From contig NZ_JAAXKZ010000008.1 of assembly GCF_012911875.1 (NCBI RefSeq), positions 24,702 through 88,701 of the forward strand: a stretch of DNA of 64,000 nt, read 5' to 3'. The notes under the pieces are model-generated. The model saw only the letters and a list, made by a program, of their open reading frames with translations, was not told where the DNA came from and ran no database searches. This document shows, one piece after another, positions 1-8,892 of the stretch. The translations under genes were made by a program, and so were the position numbers. This stretch comes from Pseudonocardia bannensis. Lineage in GTDB: Bacteria; Actinomycetota; Actinomycetes; Mycobacteriales; Pseudonocardiaceae. Position 1 is the first letter of the stretch; each line of letters begins with the position of its first letter.

Positions 1-137
1 TGGTGCTCGGGCTCCCCGTCGAGCACCCGGACCTCGCAGGTGCCGCAGAACCCCTCCTCGCACGAGGAGAGCACGTCGACCCCGGCGTCGCGCACGGCGT
101 CGAGGACCGTCCGGTCCACGGCCGGCCCGTATCGCAT
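1..137 (-). pseudogene. C-terminal plant-type [2Fe-2S] ferredoxin-domain fragment (VanB/PDR-like), cut by left edge
   Basis: Read leftward from an ATG at 137, the frame gives a stretch with the cluster-binding segment SSCEEGFCGTCEVRVLDGEP. This is typical of the C-terminal ferredoxin domain of phthalate-dioxygenase-reductase/VanB-type oxidoreductases. An intact reductase has about 220 residues of FMN and NAD modules before this domain, but only about 130 bp separate this ATG from the stop of the transporter gene, and the reading frame there does not look like a reductase. The first strands of the ferredoxin domain also seem to be missing. I read it as a 5'-truncated remnant, though a short ferredoxin with an unusual start is possible. 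The 3' end lies outside the window. Confidence 0.5.
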
Positions 138-270
138 CGCCCGACCGGGCCGGCGACGTCTGCTGCCGCCGGCCCTGTCCTGTCCGGACGGCTCCGCCGG
201 GCCCGACGGGCCCCGGTCACCGGCCGGTGGGCGGTCGTGGGCCCGAATGCAACCGGCACCGGGACCCGGG

Positions 271-1680
271 TCACGCCCGTGCGCCGTCCTGGGATGCCAC
301 CGTCGTCGTGGCCGGCTCCACCGGGTCCGCCACCGCCGCGGTCCGGTTCTTCCGGGTCCCGTACCGGCGGCCGAGGAAGAGCACCGCCAGCCCGGCGACG
401 AGCATCGGCACCGCCATCGCGTAGAACACCGCGCTCGCCGACCAGTTCGCGCCCAGCGCCGCGCCGATCACGATCGGGCCGAGGATGCCGCCGATCCGGC
501 CGATGCCCAGCGCCCAGCCGACTCCGGTGGAGCGCATCGACGCCGGGTAGAACACCGCGGCCAGCGCGATCAGGCTCTTCTGACCGCCGCTGATGCAGCA
601 GCCGGCGAAGAAGTTGGCGATGAGCAGGACCCAGAGCGGCGCGTTGAACGCGAGCCCGGTGAGGGCCACGAACACGAACCCGACCAGGTAGACCACGCCG
701 AGGGTGCCGTAGGCCCCGAGCCGATCCATCGCCGGGCCGGTGACGAACGCGGCGGCGATGCCACCCACGGTGGTGAGCGTGGTCGCGGTGACGACCGTGC
801 TCATGTCGTAGTCCAGCCCCGTCATGATCGTCGGCAGCCAGCTCTGCAGCGCGTAGAACTCCGCGAGGTTGATCGCGAAGATGAACCAGAGCAGCAGGGT
901 GCCGAGCACCCGGTCGCGGGTGAACAGGCTGCTCAGTGCGGCGCGCCGGCCGCTGTCCTCGGCTTCCACGGCGAAGGTCGGCGCCTGCGCGGGAGCCAGC
1001 GAGCGGTCCATCCGGCGGAAGACCTGGTGGATGCGCTGCGGGTCGTGCCCCCGGCGGATCATGAACACCGGCGACTCGGGCAGGAAGCGCAGCAGCAGCG
1101 GGACCAGCGCGAGCGGCGCCAGCGCGCCGATCCAGAACATCGAGCGCCACCCGTAGACCGGGATCAGCCAGCCCGCGGCCAGCCCGGCGACGACGAAGCC
1201 CAGCGAGAAGCCGCAGTAGATGACCAGCACGAACGTGGCTCGCAGCCGCTTCGGGCTGAACTCCCCGGTCATGGCCACGCAGCTCGGTGCGGCCGCGCCC
1301 AGGCCCAGCCCGGTGAGGAACCGCAGCACCATCAGCTCGGTCACGCTCCCGGCCCAGACCGCGGCCAGCGTGCACACCCCGAACCCGATGGTGGCCACGA
1401 CGATGACCCGCTTGTGCCCGAACCGGTCGGACAGCGGGGAGAGCACGAGGTAGCCGACCATCAATCCGACCAGCGCCGAGGAGAAGATCGGGCCGAGCAC
1501 CTGCCGCGACAGGCCCCACTCCTCGGCGATGTGCGGGGCCATGTAGCTGATGGCCTGGGTGTCGAACCCGTCGATGAACATGACCAGTCCGCACAACGTG
1601 ATCACGACGTACTGGAACGGGCTGACGCGCCGTTCGTCGACGAAGTCGGGCAACTGCAGGGGACGCGCTTGCAAGGACAT
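271..1680 (-). CDS. MFS aromatic acid:H+ symporter (AAHS family), probable terephthalate importer
   Basis: A membrane protein of 469 residues with about twelve hydrophobic segments. Near TM1 it carries the AAHS-family signature DGFDTQAISYMAP, and the TM2-TM3 loop holds the MFS motif LSPLSDRFGHKRV. AAHS proteins (PcaK, BenK, TpaK) take up aromatic acids with protons across the cytoplasmic membrane. I chose the ATG at 1680 because GTGAGG lies about 6 nt upstream; an in-frame ATG at 1692 is less well placed. It is the last gene of the dioxygenase operon, and the order oxygenase, dehydrogenase, reductase, MFS carrier agrees with rhodococcal terephthalate (tpa) clusters as I remember them, where tpaK is the carrier. 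Terephthalate as substrate is inferred from context. Confidence 0.85.
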   Translation of the reverse strand: MSLQARPLQLPDFVDERRVSPFQYVVITLCGLVMFIDGFDTQAISYMAPHIAEEWGLSRQVLGPIFSSALVGLMVGYLVLSPLSDRFGHKRVIVVATIGFGVCTLAAVWAGSVTELMVLRFLTGLGLGAAAPSCVAMTGEFSPKRLRATFVLVIYCGFSLGFVVAGLAAGWLIPVYGWRSMFWIGALAPLALVPLLLRFLPESPVFMIRRGHDPQRIHQVFRRMDRSLAPAQAPTFAVEAEDSGRRAALSSLFTRDRVLGTLLLWFIFAINLAEFYALQSWLPTIMTGLDYDMSTVVTATTLTTVGGIAAAFVTGPAMDRLGAYGTLGVVYLVGFVFVALTGLAFNAPLWVLLIANFFAGCCISGGQKSLIALAAVFYPASMRSTGVGWALGIGRIGGILGPIVIGAALGANWSASAVFYAMAVPMLVAGLAVLFLGRRYGTRKNRTAAVADPVEPATTTVASQDGARA

Positions 1681-1768
1681 CGATGACCTCACTCCCGGGT
1701 CGTCGGTGACCCCTGGTGTGGTGGGAAGGGAGAGGTGGATCAGCGCTGGGCCGTCTCCGGCCTGCGGA

Positions 1769-2785
1769 TCAGGCGGGTACGACGGACGGGGCGTCCCCGG
1801 ACGGGACGAACGCGTCGGAGAAGAACCGGTCGGCGGGCAGCCCGGCGCCGGCCGTGAACTCCGCGCGGGCCGCGGCGGTCATCGCGGGGTTGCCGCAGGC
1901 GTAGACCTCGTGGCCGCGCAGGTCGGGGTGGTCGGCGAGCACCGCACGGTGCACGGGGCCGTTGCGTCCGGCCCATTCGGTGTCGGGGTCGGACAGCACC
2001 GGGGTGAAGGTGAACCAGTCGTACCGCTGCGCCCACTGTGTGGCCAGGTCGGCGAGGTAGAGGTCCGCCCGCCGCCGGGCGCCCCAGTACAGGTGCAGCG
2101 GGCGGCCGTCGCCGCGCTTGCTCTGGTCCTCCACGATGGACTTGACCGGGGCGAAGCCCGTGCCGGTGGCCAGCAGCAGCACCGGGCGGTCGGAGTCGGG
2201 GTCGAGACAGAACTCGCCGAAGGGCAGCTCCACCTGCAGGGTGTCGCCCTTGGCCAGGCCGGAGAGGATCTCGCCGGAGAACCGGCCGCCGGGCACCCGG
2301 CGCACGTGCAGCAACGCGCCGTCGTTCTGGTGCGGCGGGTTGGCCATCGAGTAGTTGCGGGTGTCGCCGTCCGGCAGCGCCACCGTGAGGTACTGGCCGG
2401 CCCGGAACCTCGCGCGGACCCCGGTGGGGAACCGGAGCTGGACCACCGCGACGTCGTCGGCCGGGTGGGTGATCTTGTGGACCTTCGCCGTGACGGTCTT
2501 GCGGGCCGGCGGTTCCCGGCGGGCGATCCGTTGCGGGGCGATCTCGACGTCCGTCCGCGGCCGGGCCTGGCACAGCAGGACGCCGTCGGCCGGGCCCTCG
2601 AGCTCCCCGCGGCCGCGGACGTCGGCCGTACCGGCGCTCAGCCCGCCCTCGCAGGTCGAGCACACGCCCTTGCGGCAGGAGTACGGCATCGTGAACCCGG
2701 CCCGCTCGGCGGCGTCGAGCACGGACTCGCCGGGCTCGCATCCGAACACGATCTCGGTCCCCGCGACGCGGACGTCGTGGGCCAT
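1769..2785 (-). CDS. tphA1: Terephthalate 1,2-dioxygenase reductase component
   Basis: A 338-residue NAD(P)H-dependent iron-sulfur flavoprotein that feeds electrons to the Rieske oxygenase encoded upstream. The N-terminal plant-type [2Fe-2S] domain has Cys37, Cys42, Cys45 and Cys72. It is followed by an FAD-binding barrel with RNYS at 143-146 and an NAD-binding domain with GTGFAP at 208-213 and YACGNP near the C-terminus. This ferredoxin-FAD-NAD order and the length match TphA1 of Comamonas (about 336 aa). The start codon overlaps the stop of the dehydrogenase gene by one base (TGATG), so translation is probably coupled. BenC-type reductases share the architecture; the assignment to terephthalate rests on the neighbours. 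Confidence 0.9.
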   Translation of the reverse strand: MAHDVRVAGTEIVFGCEPGESVLDAAERAGFTMPYSCRKGVCSTCEGGLSAGTADVRGRGELEGPADGVLLCQARPRTDVEIAPQRIARREPPARKTVTAKVHKITHPADDVAVVQLRFPTGVRARFRAGQYLTVALPDGDTRNYSMANPPHQNDGALLHVRRVPGGRFSGEILSGLAKGDTLQVELPFGEFCLDPDSDRPVLLLATGTGFAPVKSIVEDQSKRGDGRPLHLYWGARRRADLYLADLATQWAQRYDWFTFTPVLSDPDTEWAGRNGPVHRAVLADHPDLRGHEVYACGNPAMTAAARAEFTAGAGLPADRFFSDAFVPSGDAPSVVPA

Positions 2786-3801
2786 CAGGACACCTCCACA
2801 GGTTGGGGGGCTCGCACGCCGCCGACCAGGCGCACCGCGCGGAGCACGGCCTCCGGGTCGGCCACGCCGCGCCCGGCGATGTCGAAGGCGGCGCCGTGGC
2901 CGACGCTCGAGAACGCCAGGCCCGCGCCGATGGACAGGGCCGCGGCGGTCCGGCCGGCGAGCAGCTTGACCGGGATGTGCCCCTGGTCGTGGTACATCGC
3001 GACGAACGCGTCGAACCCGTCGCGGCGGTCGGGCCCGAGCAGCAGGTCGGCGCCGAGCGGGCCGGTCGCGTCGATCCCGTCGCGGCGCAGCGCGGCGACG
3101 GCCGGGGCGGTGACCCGCTCGTCGTCGTCGCCGAACAGGCCGCCCTCACCGGCGTGCGGGTTGATCCCGCACACGCCGATGCGGGGCGCGAGGACCCCCG
3201 CGGCGGCCAGGAAGTCCGCCGCGGCCCGCGCGGCCGCCTCGACCAGGTCCGGGGTGAGCCGGTCCAGCGCGTCGCCCAGGCGTTCGTGCAGGGTCGCGTG
3301 CACGATCCGCAGTCCGCCCCCGACCAGCATCAGGAAGACCCGGTCGCGCGTGACCCCGGAGAGCTCGGCGAGCAGCCCCGGGTAGCCGTCGAACGGGATG
3401 CCCGCCGCGTTGACCGCGGTCTCCGAGTGCGGGCACGCCACGATCGCCCGGCCCCTGCCCCGCGCCGCGGCGTCCACCGCGGCCGCGAGGTAGGCGACGG
3501 TCGCCGCGCCGGCCTCGGCGCTGACCGTCCCGGGAAGGAACTCACCGGGCGGCAGCGCCGCGACGGGCAGCAGGTCCAGGACCCCGGACCGCGGTTCCGC
3601 GGAACCGTCGGTGTGGCGGATCCGCAGCCCGGCCCGCACCGCGTGCGGCTCGACGACCTCGTGGTCACCCACCACGACGGGAGCCAGGTCCGGCTCGTCG
3701 GTCAGCGCCGCGGCTGCCTTGACCGCCACCTCGGGGCCGATGCCGTTCGGGTCGCCGACGGTGAGCAGCACCCGCGGCCGCAGTGGTGCCGCCGCGGTCA
3801 C
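2785..3801 (-). CDS. tphB: PdxA-family dihydrodiol dehydrogenase (TphB type)
   Basis: A 338-residue member of the PdxA dehydrogenase family. TphB-type members oxidise and decarboxylate the cis-dihydrodiol made from terephthalate (1,2-dihydroxy-3,5-cyclohexadiene-1,4-dicarboxylate) to protocatechuate. The N-terminal LTVGDPNGIGPEVAVKAA is the family signature. The segment CPHSETAVNAAGIPFDGYPG replaces the NKE-type segment of true pyridoxal-synthesis PdxA and closely follows Comamonas TphB as I recall it. Other metal and substrate motifs are GINPHAGEGGLFG, MYHDQGHIPVKLL and SVGHGAAFDIAGRG. The start is a GTG overlapping the stop of the beta-subunit gene by 4 bp (GTGA). A housekeeping vitamin B6 enzyme is unlikely in this position. 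Confidence 0.9.
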   Translation of the reverse strand: MTAAAPLRPRVLLTVGDPNGIGPEVAVKAAAALTDEPDLAPVVVGDHEVVEPHAVRAGLRIRHTDGSAEPRSGVLDLLPVAALPPGEFLPGTVSAEAGAATVAYLAAAVDAAARGRGRAIVACPHSETAVNAAGIPFDGYPGLLAELSGVTRDRVFLMLVGGGLRIVHATLHERLGDALDRLTPDLVEAAARAAADFLAAAGVLAPRIGVCGINPHAGEGGLFGDDDERVTAPAVAALRRDGIDATGPLGADLLLGPDRRDGFDAFVAMYHDQGHIPVKLLAGRTAAALSIGAGLAFSSVGHGAAFDIAGRGVADPEAVLRAVRLVGGVRAPQPVEVS

Positions 3802-4277
3802 AGCGGCAGCGCCAGCAGGGTGTCGATCCGCGAGCTGTCGCAGACGACGACGCGCTCGGCGAGCAGCACGGCGTCGCCGTCGACGAGGTAGCGGTCGAGG
3901 TAGCGGCCCGAGGCGAACAGGTCGGTGGTCCCGTCGCGCATGATGCGGACGACCAGGAACGGCGTCTCGCACCGCACGCCCTCGCCGTCCTCGCCGTCGG
4001 AGTCCAGGATGAACGGCTGGCCCAGGATGTGCCGGTAGCTGTGCCGCTCGTAGATGTTGGCCTCGCGCAGCGCCGACACCCGGTCGGTGAGCATGCCCCG
4101 GGTGTCGGCCCAGATGAGGCCCGCCTCCAGGCCCTCGCGGTGGTTGTCGGCGGTGGTGACGGTGTAGAAGCACTTCTCGGTGAAGAAGTCCGGCCACTCC
4201 TCGAGCCGGTCCGAGTCGATGCAGCGGGCGTAGGCGGCCTGGGCCTGGGCGATCAGCCGGAAGACGTCCCCGCTCAT
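3798..4277 (-). CDS. tphA3: Terephthalate 1,2-dioxygenase small (beta) subunit
   Basis: A 159-residue ring-hydroxylating-dioxygenase beta subunit with the SnoaL/NTF2-like fold. It assembles with the alpha subunit in the oxygenase and has a structural role. Segments [17 protein letters not shown] (here [20 protein letters not shown]) and the C-terminal [14 protein letters not shown] follow TphA3 of Comamonas nearly residue for residue as I recall that sequence. The ATG overlaps the alpha-subunit stop by 4 bp (ATGA) and the gene's own stop overlaps the tphB start, giving a tightly coupled alpha-beta-dehydrogenase-reductase array. Confidence 0.92.
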   Translation of the reverse strand: MSGDVFRLIAQAQAAYARCIDSDRLEEWPDFFTEKCFYTVTTADNHREGLEAGLIWADTRGMLTDRVSALREANIYERHSYRHILGQPFILDSDGEDGEGVRCETPFLVVRIMRDGTTDLFASGRYLDRYLVDGDAVLLAERVVVCDSSRIDTLLALPL

Positions 4278-5527
4278 GCCTGCACCTCCGGACGGATCCC
4301 CATCCCCGCGAGGTAGGCCTTCCAGAAGCCCCGGATCGACGCCTCGGTCACCCGGCTCTCGCTCGACTCGGCGGCCGCGCCCCCCATCTCGAGCACCGCG
4401 GCCTCGTCGGAGGCGCCGGCGACCCCGCGCTGCACGAAACCGCCCACGCAGCCGTCCTCCATGGAGATGTAGCCGGCCGAACCGACCAGGTTGGCCTGCT
4501 TCAGCCGGACCTTGCGCTGCTCCGGGGTGTCCTCCTCGAACCCGAGGAGCGTCCAGTTCAGCTGGGTGCTCTCGACCCCGCGGGGCAGGATCTGGCGGAC
4601 CGCGACCGAGTTCTGGATCTGCTGCAGCACGAAGGCGGGAAAGGTCGACAGGATCTGCAGCGTGGTGTCGTCGCCGACCTCACTGAACCCCTCGAGCAGT
4701 GACGGGTCGGCGAGCCGGTAGCCGCTGTCGGAGCGGATGTTCTGCTCGGAGTAGGCGGCGTCGCGCTCGGCCTCGCGGTCGATCGCGGAGTAGCTGACGT
4801 GGTGCCCGCCGTCCTCGCTGACGATGATCGCGCCGCGCTGGGACAGCCGGTTGATCTCGAACGTCGTGAAGAACAGGTGCAGGATGCTCGCGTGGTAGGA
4901 GTCCTTGACGTTCTCCACGTAGAGCTTCCAGTTGTTGGGCAGCATCTGGGTGAAACGGCCGAGGACCACGGGCGTGCGCCCGCCCAGCACCCGCTCGATA
5001 CGACCCATGATCTCGTCACCGAGGTAGTCCTCGATGTCGTCGACGTCGTCGGAGAAGCTGCCGAACACCAGGCCGTGCACGACCGCGAGGCGTAGCTTGC
5101 GCGGGCCGTGGGCCTCCATGCAGAACGACTCGGGCATCCCGCCCTTGCCCTTGATGCCGTCCTTGAACGCCACCCCGGTCAGGTCGCCCTGCAGGTTGTA
5201 GGTCCAGGCGTGGTAGACGCAGGTGAAGTCCTTGGCGGTGCCCTTGTCGTCGAGGGCGAGCAGCGCGCCGCGGTGGGCGCAGCGGTTCTCGAACGCGTAG
5301 AGCTCGCCGTCGGCGTCCCGGGCGACGATCACCGGGGTGTCGCCGACGAAGCTGGTCCGGAACTGCCCGGGTGAGCTGACCTCCACCTCCAGGCACAGGT
5401 AGCTCCAGTACGGGCCGCGGAAGAGCTTCTCCTGCTCCGCGGCGTAGACGTCTTCCCGCTGGAAGGCCCAGTAGGGGATCCGGGTCAGGCCGTCGGGCCA
5501 GTCCGGAAGCTCGGTCGTGCTCGTCAC
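4274..5527 (-). CDS. tphA2: Terephthalate 1,2-dioxygenase large (alpha) subunit, Rieske non-heme iron oxygenase
   Basis: The catalytic subunit, about 418 residues. Numbered from the upstream GTG at 5530, the Rieske cluster ligands are Cys84, His86 (CAHRGALL), Cys104 and His107 (CVYHAW). The mononuclear iron site lies in [16 protein letters not shown] with Asp210 bridging and His213/His218 as ligands. Blocks such as [36 protein letters not shown] and [14 protein letters not shown] are highly similar to Comamonas TphA2. It adds O2 across C1-C2 of terephthalate. Two GTG codons are in tandem; I prefer 5527 because AGGAGG then sits 4 nt upstream, while it is only 1 nt from the GTG at 5530. It heads a five-gene operon with an operator palindrome about 45 bp upstream. 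Confidence 0.93.
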   Translation of the reverse strand: MTSTTELPDWPDGLTRIPYWAFQREDVYAAEQEKLFRGPYWSYLCLEVEVSSPGQFRTSFVGDTPVIVARDADGELYAFENRCAHRGALLALDDKGTAKDFTCVYHAWTYNLQGDLTGVAFKDGIKGKGGMPESFCMEAHGPRKLRLAVVHGLVFGSFSDDVDDIEDYLGDEIMGRIERVLGGRTPVVLGRFTQMLPNNWKLYVENVKDSYHASILHLFFTTFEINRLSQRGAIIVSEDGGHHVSYSAIDREAERDAAYSEQNIRSDSGYRLADPSLLEGFSEVGDDTTLQILSTFPAFVLQQIQNSVAVRQILPRGVESTQLNWTLLGFEEDTPEQRKVRLKQANLVGSAGYISMEDGCVGGFVQRGVAGASDEAAVLEMGGAAAESSESRVTEASIRGFWKAYLAGMGIRPEVQA

Positions 5528-5572
5528 CACGCCTCCTCGCGCCGGTGCGCTCCCTTGACGGGAGCCGAAAGT

Positions 5573-5587
5573 GTTCGTATAACGAAC
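5573..5587. promoter_or_regulatory. 15-bp IclR-type operator palindrome between tph operon and regulator
   Basis: The sequence GTTCGTATAACGAAC has perfect 6-bp inverted arms (GTTCGT/ACGAAC) around a 3-bp centre. It lies between the divergent oxygenase and IclR genes and just downstream of the predicted leftward promoter. A palindrome of this size here is the expected binding site for the adjacent IclR regulator. Binding itself is inferred. Confidence 0.65.
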
Positions 5588-5589
5588 TC

Positions 5590-6414
5590 GTGTCTATTTC
5601 TCGAACAGTAGAGCGGTACGGTTCGGACGGTGTCAAGGACTCGCCGGGATCCGCCGCTCCCGCGCGCGCCCCCGAGGGCATGGCCGGGCTGGCCAAGGGG
5701 CTGGCCGTCATCGAGGCCTTCGGGGAGACGTCGTCGCAGCTCACGGTGGCCGAGGCGGCCCGGCTGACGGACGTCACCCGGGCCGCGGCGAGGCGCTGCC
5801 TGCTGACGCTCACCGAGCTCGGATATCTGACCCACGACGGCAAGTACTTCCGCCCCACGCCGCGGATGCTGCGGCTCGGCGGGGCCTATCTCGACACCGC
5901 GTCGTTGCCCGCACTCGCACAGCCGCATCTCGTCGCCGCGCGGGATGCGCTCGCCGAGTCGGTGTCGCTGGCGGTGTGGGAGGACGGCTGGTCGGTGTTC
6001 GTCGCCCGCGCCGAGGCCGAGCGGATCGTCTCCACCGGGGTGCGGGTGGGCGCGCGACTGCCGGGGCACTGCTCGGCGACCGGGCGGGTGCTGCTCGCCG
6101 AGCTGCCGGACGAGGCGGTGGCCGGGTTCCTGACCCGGAGCCGACCGGAGCGGCGCACCGCGAAGACGCTGGTCGACCCCGCCGAGATCACCCGGGCGGT
6201 CGAGGCCGCCCGCGCCGACGGGTTCGCGATGAGCGACGAGGAGCTCGAGCTCGGGATGCGGGCGATGGCCGTCCCGGTCCTCGACACCCGCGGGCGCACG
6301 GTCGCGGCGATGAGCGTCAGCGCGTCGAGCGCCCGGGTCACCGTCGAGGAGATGCGCCGCGACTTCCTTCCGGTCCTGCTCGATCAGGCCACCCGCCTGG
6401 GCCGAATGCTGTGA
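5590..6414 (+). CDS. IclR-family regulator of the terephthalate operon (TphR/TpaR-like)
   Basis: About 274 residues with an N-terminal winged helix-turn-helix ([10 protein letters not shown]...[20 protein letters not shown]) and a C-terminal effector-binding domain containing [15 protein letters not shown] and [14 protein letters not shown], typical of the PcaR/PobR branch of IclR. Divergent orientation from the dioxygenase genes, with the palindrome between them, suggests it controls them in response to terephthalate or a metabolite. The start is uncertain. The GTG at 5590 lacks a clear ribosome-binding site, and an ATG at 5680 ([14 protein letters not shown]) would leave the HTH intact and free the promoter region. 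Confidence 0.85.
   Translation: MSISRTVERYGSDGVKDSPGSAAPARAPEGMAGLAKGLAVIEAFGETSSQLTVAEAARLTDVTRAAARRCLLTLTELGYLTHDGKYFRPTPRMLRLGGAYLDTASLPALAQPHLVAARDALAESVSLAVWEDGWSVFVARAEAERIVSTGVRVGARLPGHCSATGRVLLAELPDEAVAGFLTRSRPERRTAKTLVDPAEITRAVEAARADGFAMSDEELELGMRAMAVPVLDTRGRTVAAMSVSASSARVTVEEMRRDFLPVLLDQATRLGRML
5607..5636 (-). promoter_or_regulatory. Candidate sigma-70 promoter of the tph operon
   Basis: On the minus strand TTGACA (5636-5631) is followed after 18 bp by TCTACT (5612-5607), a fair -10 match. Transcription would start close to the palindrome, which suits operator control. The promoter would overlap the regulator's coding region if that gene starts at 5590, but not if it starts at 5680. 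Confidence 0.45.
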
Positions 6415-6476
6415 CCACCCCCATCAGCGCCCCCGCTCCAGCGCGTCATGGCTCCACAACACGGTCAGGGGTGGGG

Positions 6477-7541
6477 TCAGGAGCTCGGCTCCTGATCGGG
6501 AATCGCCGCGCGGTGGGGGGCGGGTAGGGCCGCCCACCAGCGGCGGGCCAGGGCGGCGTGCGCGTCCGGCGTGATCGTGCCGTGCACGCGCAGCCGGGTG
6601 AGCCCACCGTCGGGGTAGACGTCCAGGCGCACATGGGTGGCCGGCCGGGTGTCGTGGACGAGGTAGTGGTGCCGGGTGTCGGGCTGCACGCGCGTGCGGG
6701 GCACGGCGTCCCACCACGACGCGGGGTCGTCGAGATCGCCCTTGGCCTCGTCCGCCGCCGACACCTTCACCCAGCCCGGCGCGTTGCCGACGAAGTAGGA
6801 CGTGTCGACCTCGACGCGGGCGAGCTCCCCCGCGGCGACCAGCCGGAACGTCGCGAAGTCGTTCCCGGGGCCGCGGCGCCGGGCGTTCTCCCAGCCCTCG
6901 CCCATGATCCGCGCCCGGCCGGGGGCGATCAGGTTGACCGGCGACGAGTAGAACGCGTCCGAGCAGGCGAGGAGGGTCCCGCCGTTCTCCAGCGCGGCCA
7001 GGTCGACCGTCCCGTGCAGCAGTCGCGGATCGGGCAGCACCTCGCCGTGCACGCGCAGCCGGGCCACGCCACCGTCGGGGTAGATGGAGAGCCGGACGTG
7101 GGTCCAGCGGCGCCGGTCGGCCACCGGGTAGAGGTTGGCGGTGTCACCGCGCGCCTCGGTCCTCGCGACCAGGGTCTCCCAGCCGGCCTGCCGCAGCTCC
7201 TCGGGCGAGGGGTAGCCCTCCACCGAGGTGGCCTCGACCGACACGTGCGGCGGGTAGTTCCCGCGGAAGAACGCGGTGTCGACGACGACGCCGTACACCA
7301 CCCCGGCCGCGCCCAGCCGGACCACGGCCTCGTCGTGGCCGGGCTCGCGACGCCGGCGGGTCTCCCAGCCGTCGTAGACCTTGCCCTTGTGCCCGAAGCT
7401 CTCGGCCGAGAACGTCGGTGCCTCCGGGCGGATGAGGTTCTCCCGCTCGGCGAACAGCTCGTCGTTGGCCCAGACCACGCTGCCGCCCAGGTGCCGCGAG
7501 GCGAGGTCGGGCAGTTCGGTGAACGACGCGTCGGTCGGCAC
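6477..7541 (-). CDS. alc: Allantoicase
   Basis: A 354-residue protein made of two homologous halves of about 170 residues. This is visible from the repeated motifs YDGWETRRRREPGHDEAVVRL and WENARRRGPGNDFATFRL, and from the twice-occurring HVRL..YPDGG..RLRVHG. Allantoicase hydrolyses allantoate to ureidoglycolate and urea. The GTG start is 2 nt before the allantoinase stop, with GAAGGAG about 7 nt upstream, and replaces a longer in-frame extension that reads as non-protein sequence. It is the last gene of the leftward hyi-glxR-gcl-glxK-allantoinase operon. About 60 bp separate it from the convergent end of the IclR gene, where I see no strong hairpin. Confidence 0.92.
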   Translation of the reverse strand: MPTDASFTELPDLASRHLGGSVVWANDELFAERENLIRPEAPTFSAESFGHKGKVYDGWETRRRREPGHDEAVVRLGAAGVVYGVVVDTAFFRGNYPPHVSVEATSVEGYPSPEELRQAGWETLVARTEARGDTANLYPVADRRRWTHVRLSIYPDGGVARLRVHGEVLPDPRLLHGTVDLAALENGGTLLACSDAFYSSPVNLIAPGRARIMGEGWENARRRGPGNDFATFRLVAAGELARVEVDTSYFVGNAPGWVKVSAADEAKGDLDDPASWWDAVPRTRVQPDTRHHYLVHDTRPATHVRLDVYPDGGLTRLRVHGTITPDAHAALARRWWAALPAPHRAAIPDQEPSS

Positions 7542-7542
7542 G

Positions 7543-8892
7543 TCAGGCTCCTTCCCGGGTGAGCAACCGGCCGTGCGGCGCGCGGCCGTCGACCGGGACA
7601 CCCCGCAGCCAGGTGCCACGGACCGCGCCGTGCAGCGTCCGGCCGGCATAGGGGGTCACCGGGTGGCGGTGGTGCAGGGTCGTGGGGTCGACGACGAACT
7701 CCGCGTCGGGGGCGAACGCGACGAGGTCCGCGTCGCAGCCGGCGGCGATCCGTCCCTTGCCGGTGAGCCCGGCGATCTCCGCGGGCCGGGTGCACATCCA
7801 GCGCGCCACGTCGGCGAGGCCGTGCCCGCGCCGCCGCGCCTCGGTCCACACGGCCGGCAGCCCCACCTGCAGGGACGCGATGCCGCCCCACGCGAGGCCG
7901 AAGTCGCCGGAGTCGAACCGCTTGAGCTCGGGTGTGCAGGGCGAGTGGTCGGAGACGACGCAGTCGATGGTGCCGTCGGCCAGGCCCGCCCAGAGCGACT
8001 CCCGGTTGGCCGCCTCCCGGATCGGCGGGCAGCACTTGAACCGGGTCGCGCCGTCGGGGATCTCCTCGGCGCTGAAGGTCAGGTAGTGCGGGCAGGTCTC
8101 GACGGTGAGCGCGACACCCTCCACACGCGCGGCCGCGATCGTCGGGAGGGCGTCCGAACTGGACAGGTGCAGCACGTGCACCCGGGCGCCGCTGCGCCGC
8201 GCCCGATCGACGACCTGGTCGATCGCCAGGTTCTCCGCGCGACGGGGCCGGGACCGCAGGAAGTCGGCGTAGGCCGGACCGTGCGCGGCCGGGGCCTGCT
8301 CGACCGCGCCGCAGTCCTCGGCGTGCACGATCAGCAGGCTGTCCAGGGCGTGGACCTCCCGCAGCGCCTCGGTGAGGCCACCCGGGTCCAGCGGCGGGAA
8401 CTCCGCCACCCCCGACGGCAGCAGGAAGCACTTGAAGCCGAACACCCCGGCCTCGTGCAACGGGGCGAGCTTGCCGACGTTCGCCGGCACGGCACCGCCC
8501 CAGAAGCCGACGTCGACGTGGACCTGGTCGGCGGCTGCGGCCCGCTTGACCTGCAGCGCGTCCGGGTCGACGGTCGGTGGGACGGAGTTCAGCGGCATGT
8601 CCAGCAGCGTGGTCACCCCGCCGGCCGCGGCGGCCCGGGTGGCGGTGGCGAAACCCTCCCACTCGGTCCGGCCCGGCTCGTTGACGTGCACGTGGGTGTC
8701 GACGAGCCCGGGCAGCAGCACCTCGTCGTCGGCGAGTTCGATGCTGCTCGCCGCGGCCGGGGCGTTGTCGAACGGTTCGATCGCGACGATGCGTCCGCCG
8801 TCCACCGCGACGCAGGCGGGGCGCATCCCCTCGGCCGTGAGCACCCGGCGGGCACGGACGGTGAGGTCGAGCACGGGGTCAGGAGCGGTCAT
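7543..8892 (-). CDS. allB: Allantoinase (dihydroorotase/hydantoinase superfamily)
   Basis: A 449-residue binuclear metal amidohydrolase converting allantoin to allantoate. Metal-binding elements appear in order: [17 protein letters not shown], the carbamylated-lysine segment [24 protein letters not shown] and [14 protein letters not shown]. The last segments separate allantoinases from dihydroorotases. The start at 8892 gives the expected N-terminus [15 protein letters not shown] and overlaps the end of the glycerate kinase gene by 14 bp. Confidence 0.93.
   Translation of the reverse strand: MTAPDPVLDLTVRARRVLTAEGMRPACVAVDGGRIVAIEPFDNAPAAASSIELADDEVLLPGLVDTHVHVNEPGRTEWEGFATATRAAAAGGVTTLLDMPLNSVPPTVDPDALQVKRAAAADQVHVDVGFWGGAVPANVGKLAPLHEAGVFGFKCFLLPSGVAEFPPLDPGGLTEALREVHALDSLLIVHAEDCGAVEQAPAAHGPAYADFLRSRPRRAENLAIDQVVDRARRSGARVHVLHLSSSDALPTIAAARVEGVALTVETCPHYLTFSAEEIPDGATRFKCCPPIREAANRESLWAGLADGTIDCVVSDHSPCTPELKRFDSGDFGLAWGGIASLQVGLPAVWTEARRRGHGLADVARWMCTRPAEIAGLTGKGRIAAGCDADLVAFAPDAEFVVDPTTLHHRHPVTPYAGRTLHGAVRGTWLRGVPVDGRAPHGRLLTREGA

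Noticed and set aside
40..1686. Long plus-strand open frame opposite the MFS transporter
   Set aside because: Its translation is His/Arg/Glu/Gln-rich low-complexity sequence, typical of the antisense of GC-rich genes; the minus strand encodes a clear AAHS transporter.
2785..3801. Vitamin B6 biosynthesis pdxA
   Set aside because: The HSE segment and location between dioxygenase subunit and reductase genes fit the TphB-type dihydrodiol dehydrogenase.
2785..4197. 470-residue PdxA-like protein with a long N-terminal extension
   Set aside because: The extension is an out-of-frame reading of the beta subunit; the true start is the GTG overlapping that gene's stop at 3801.
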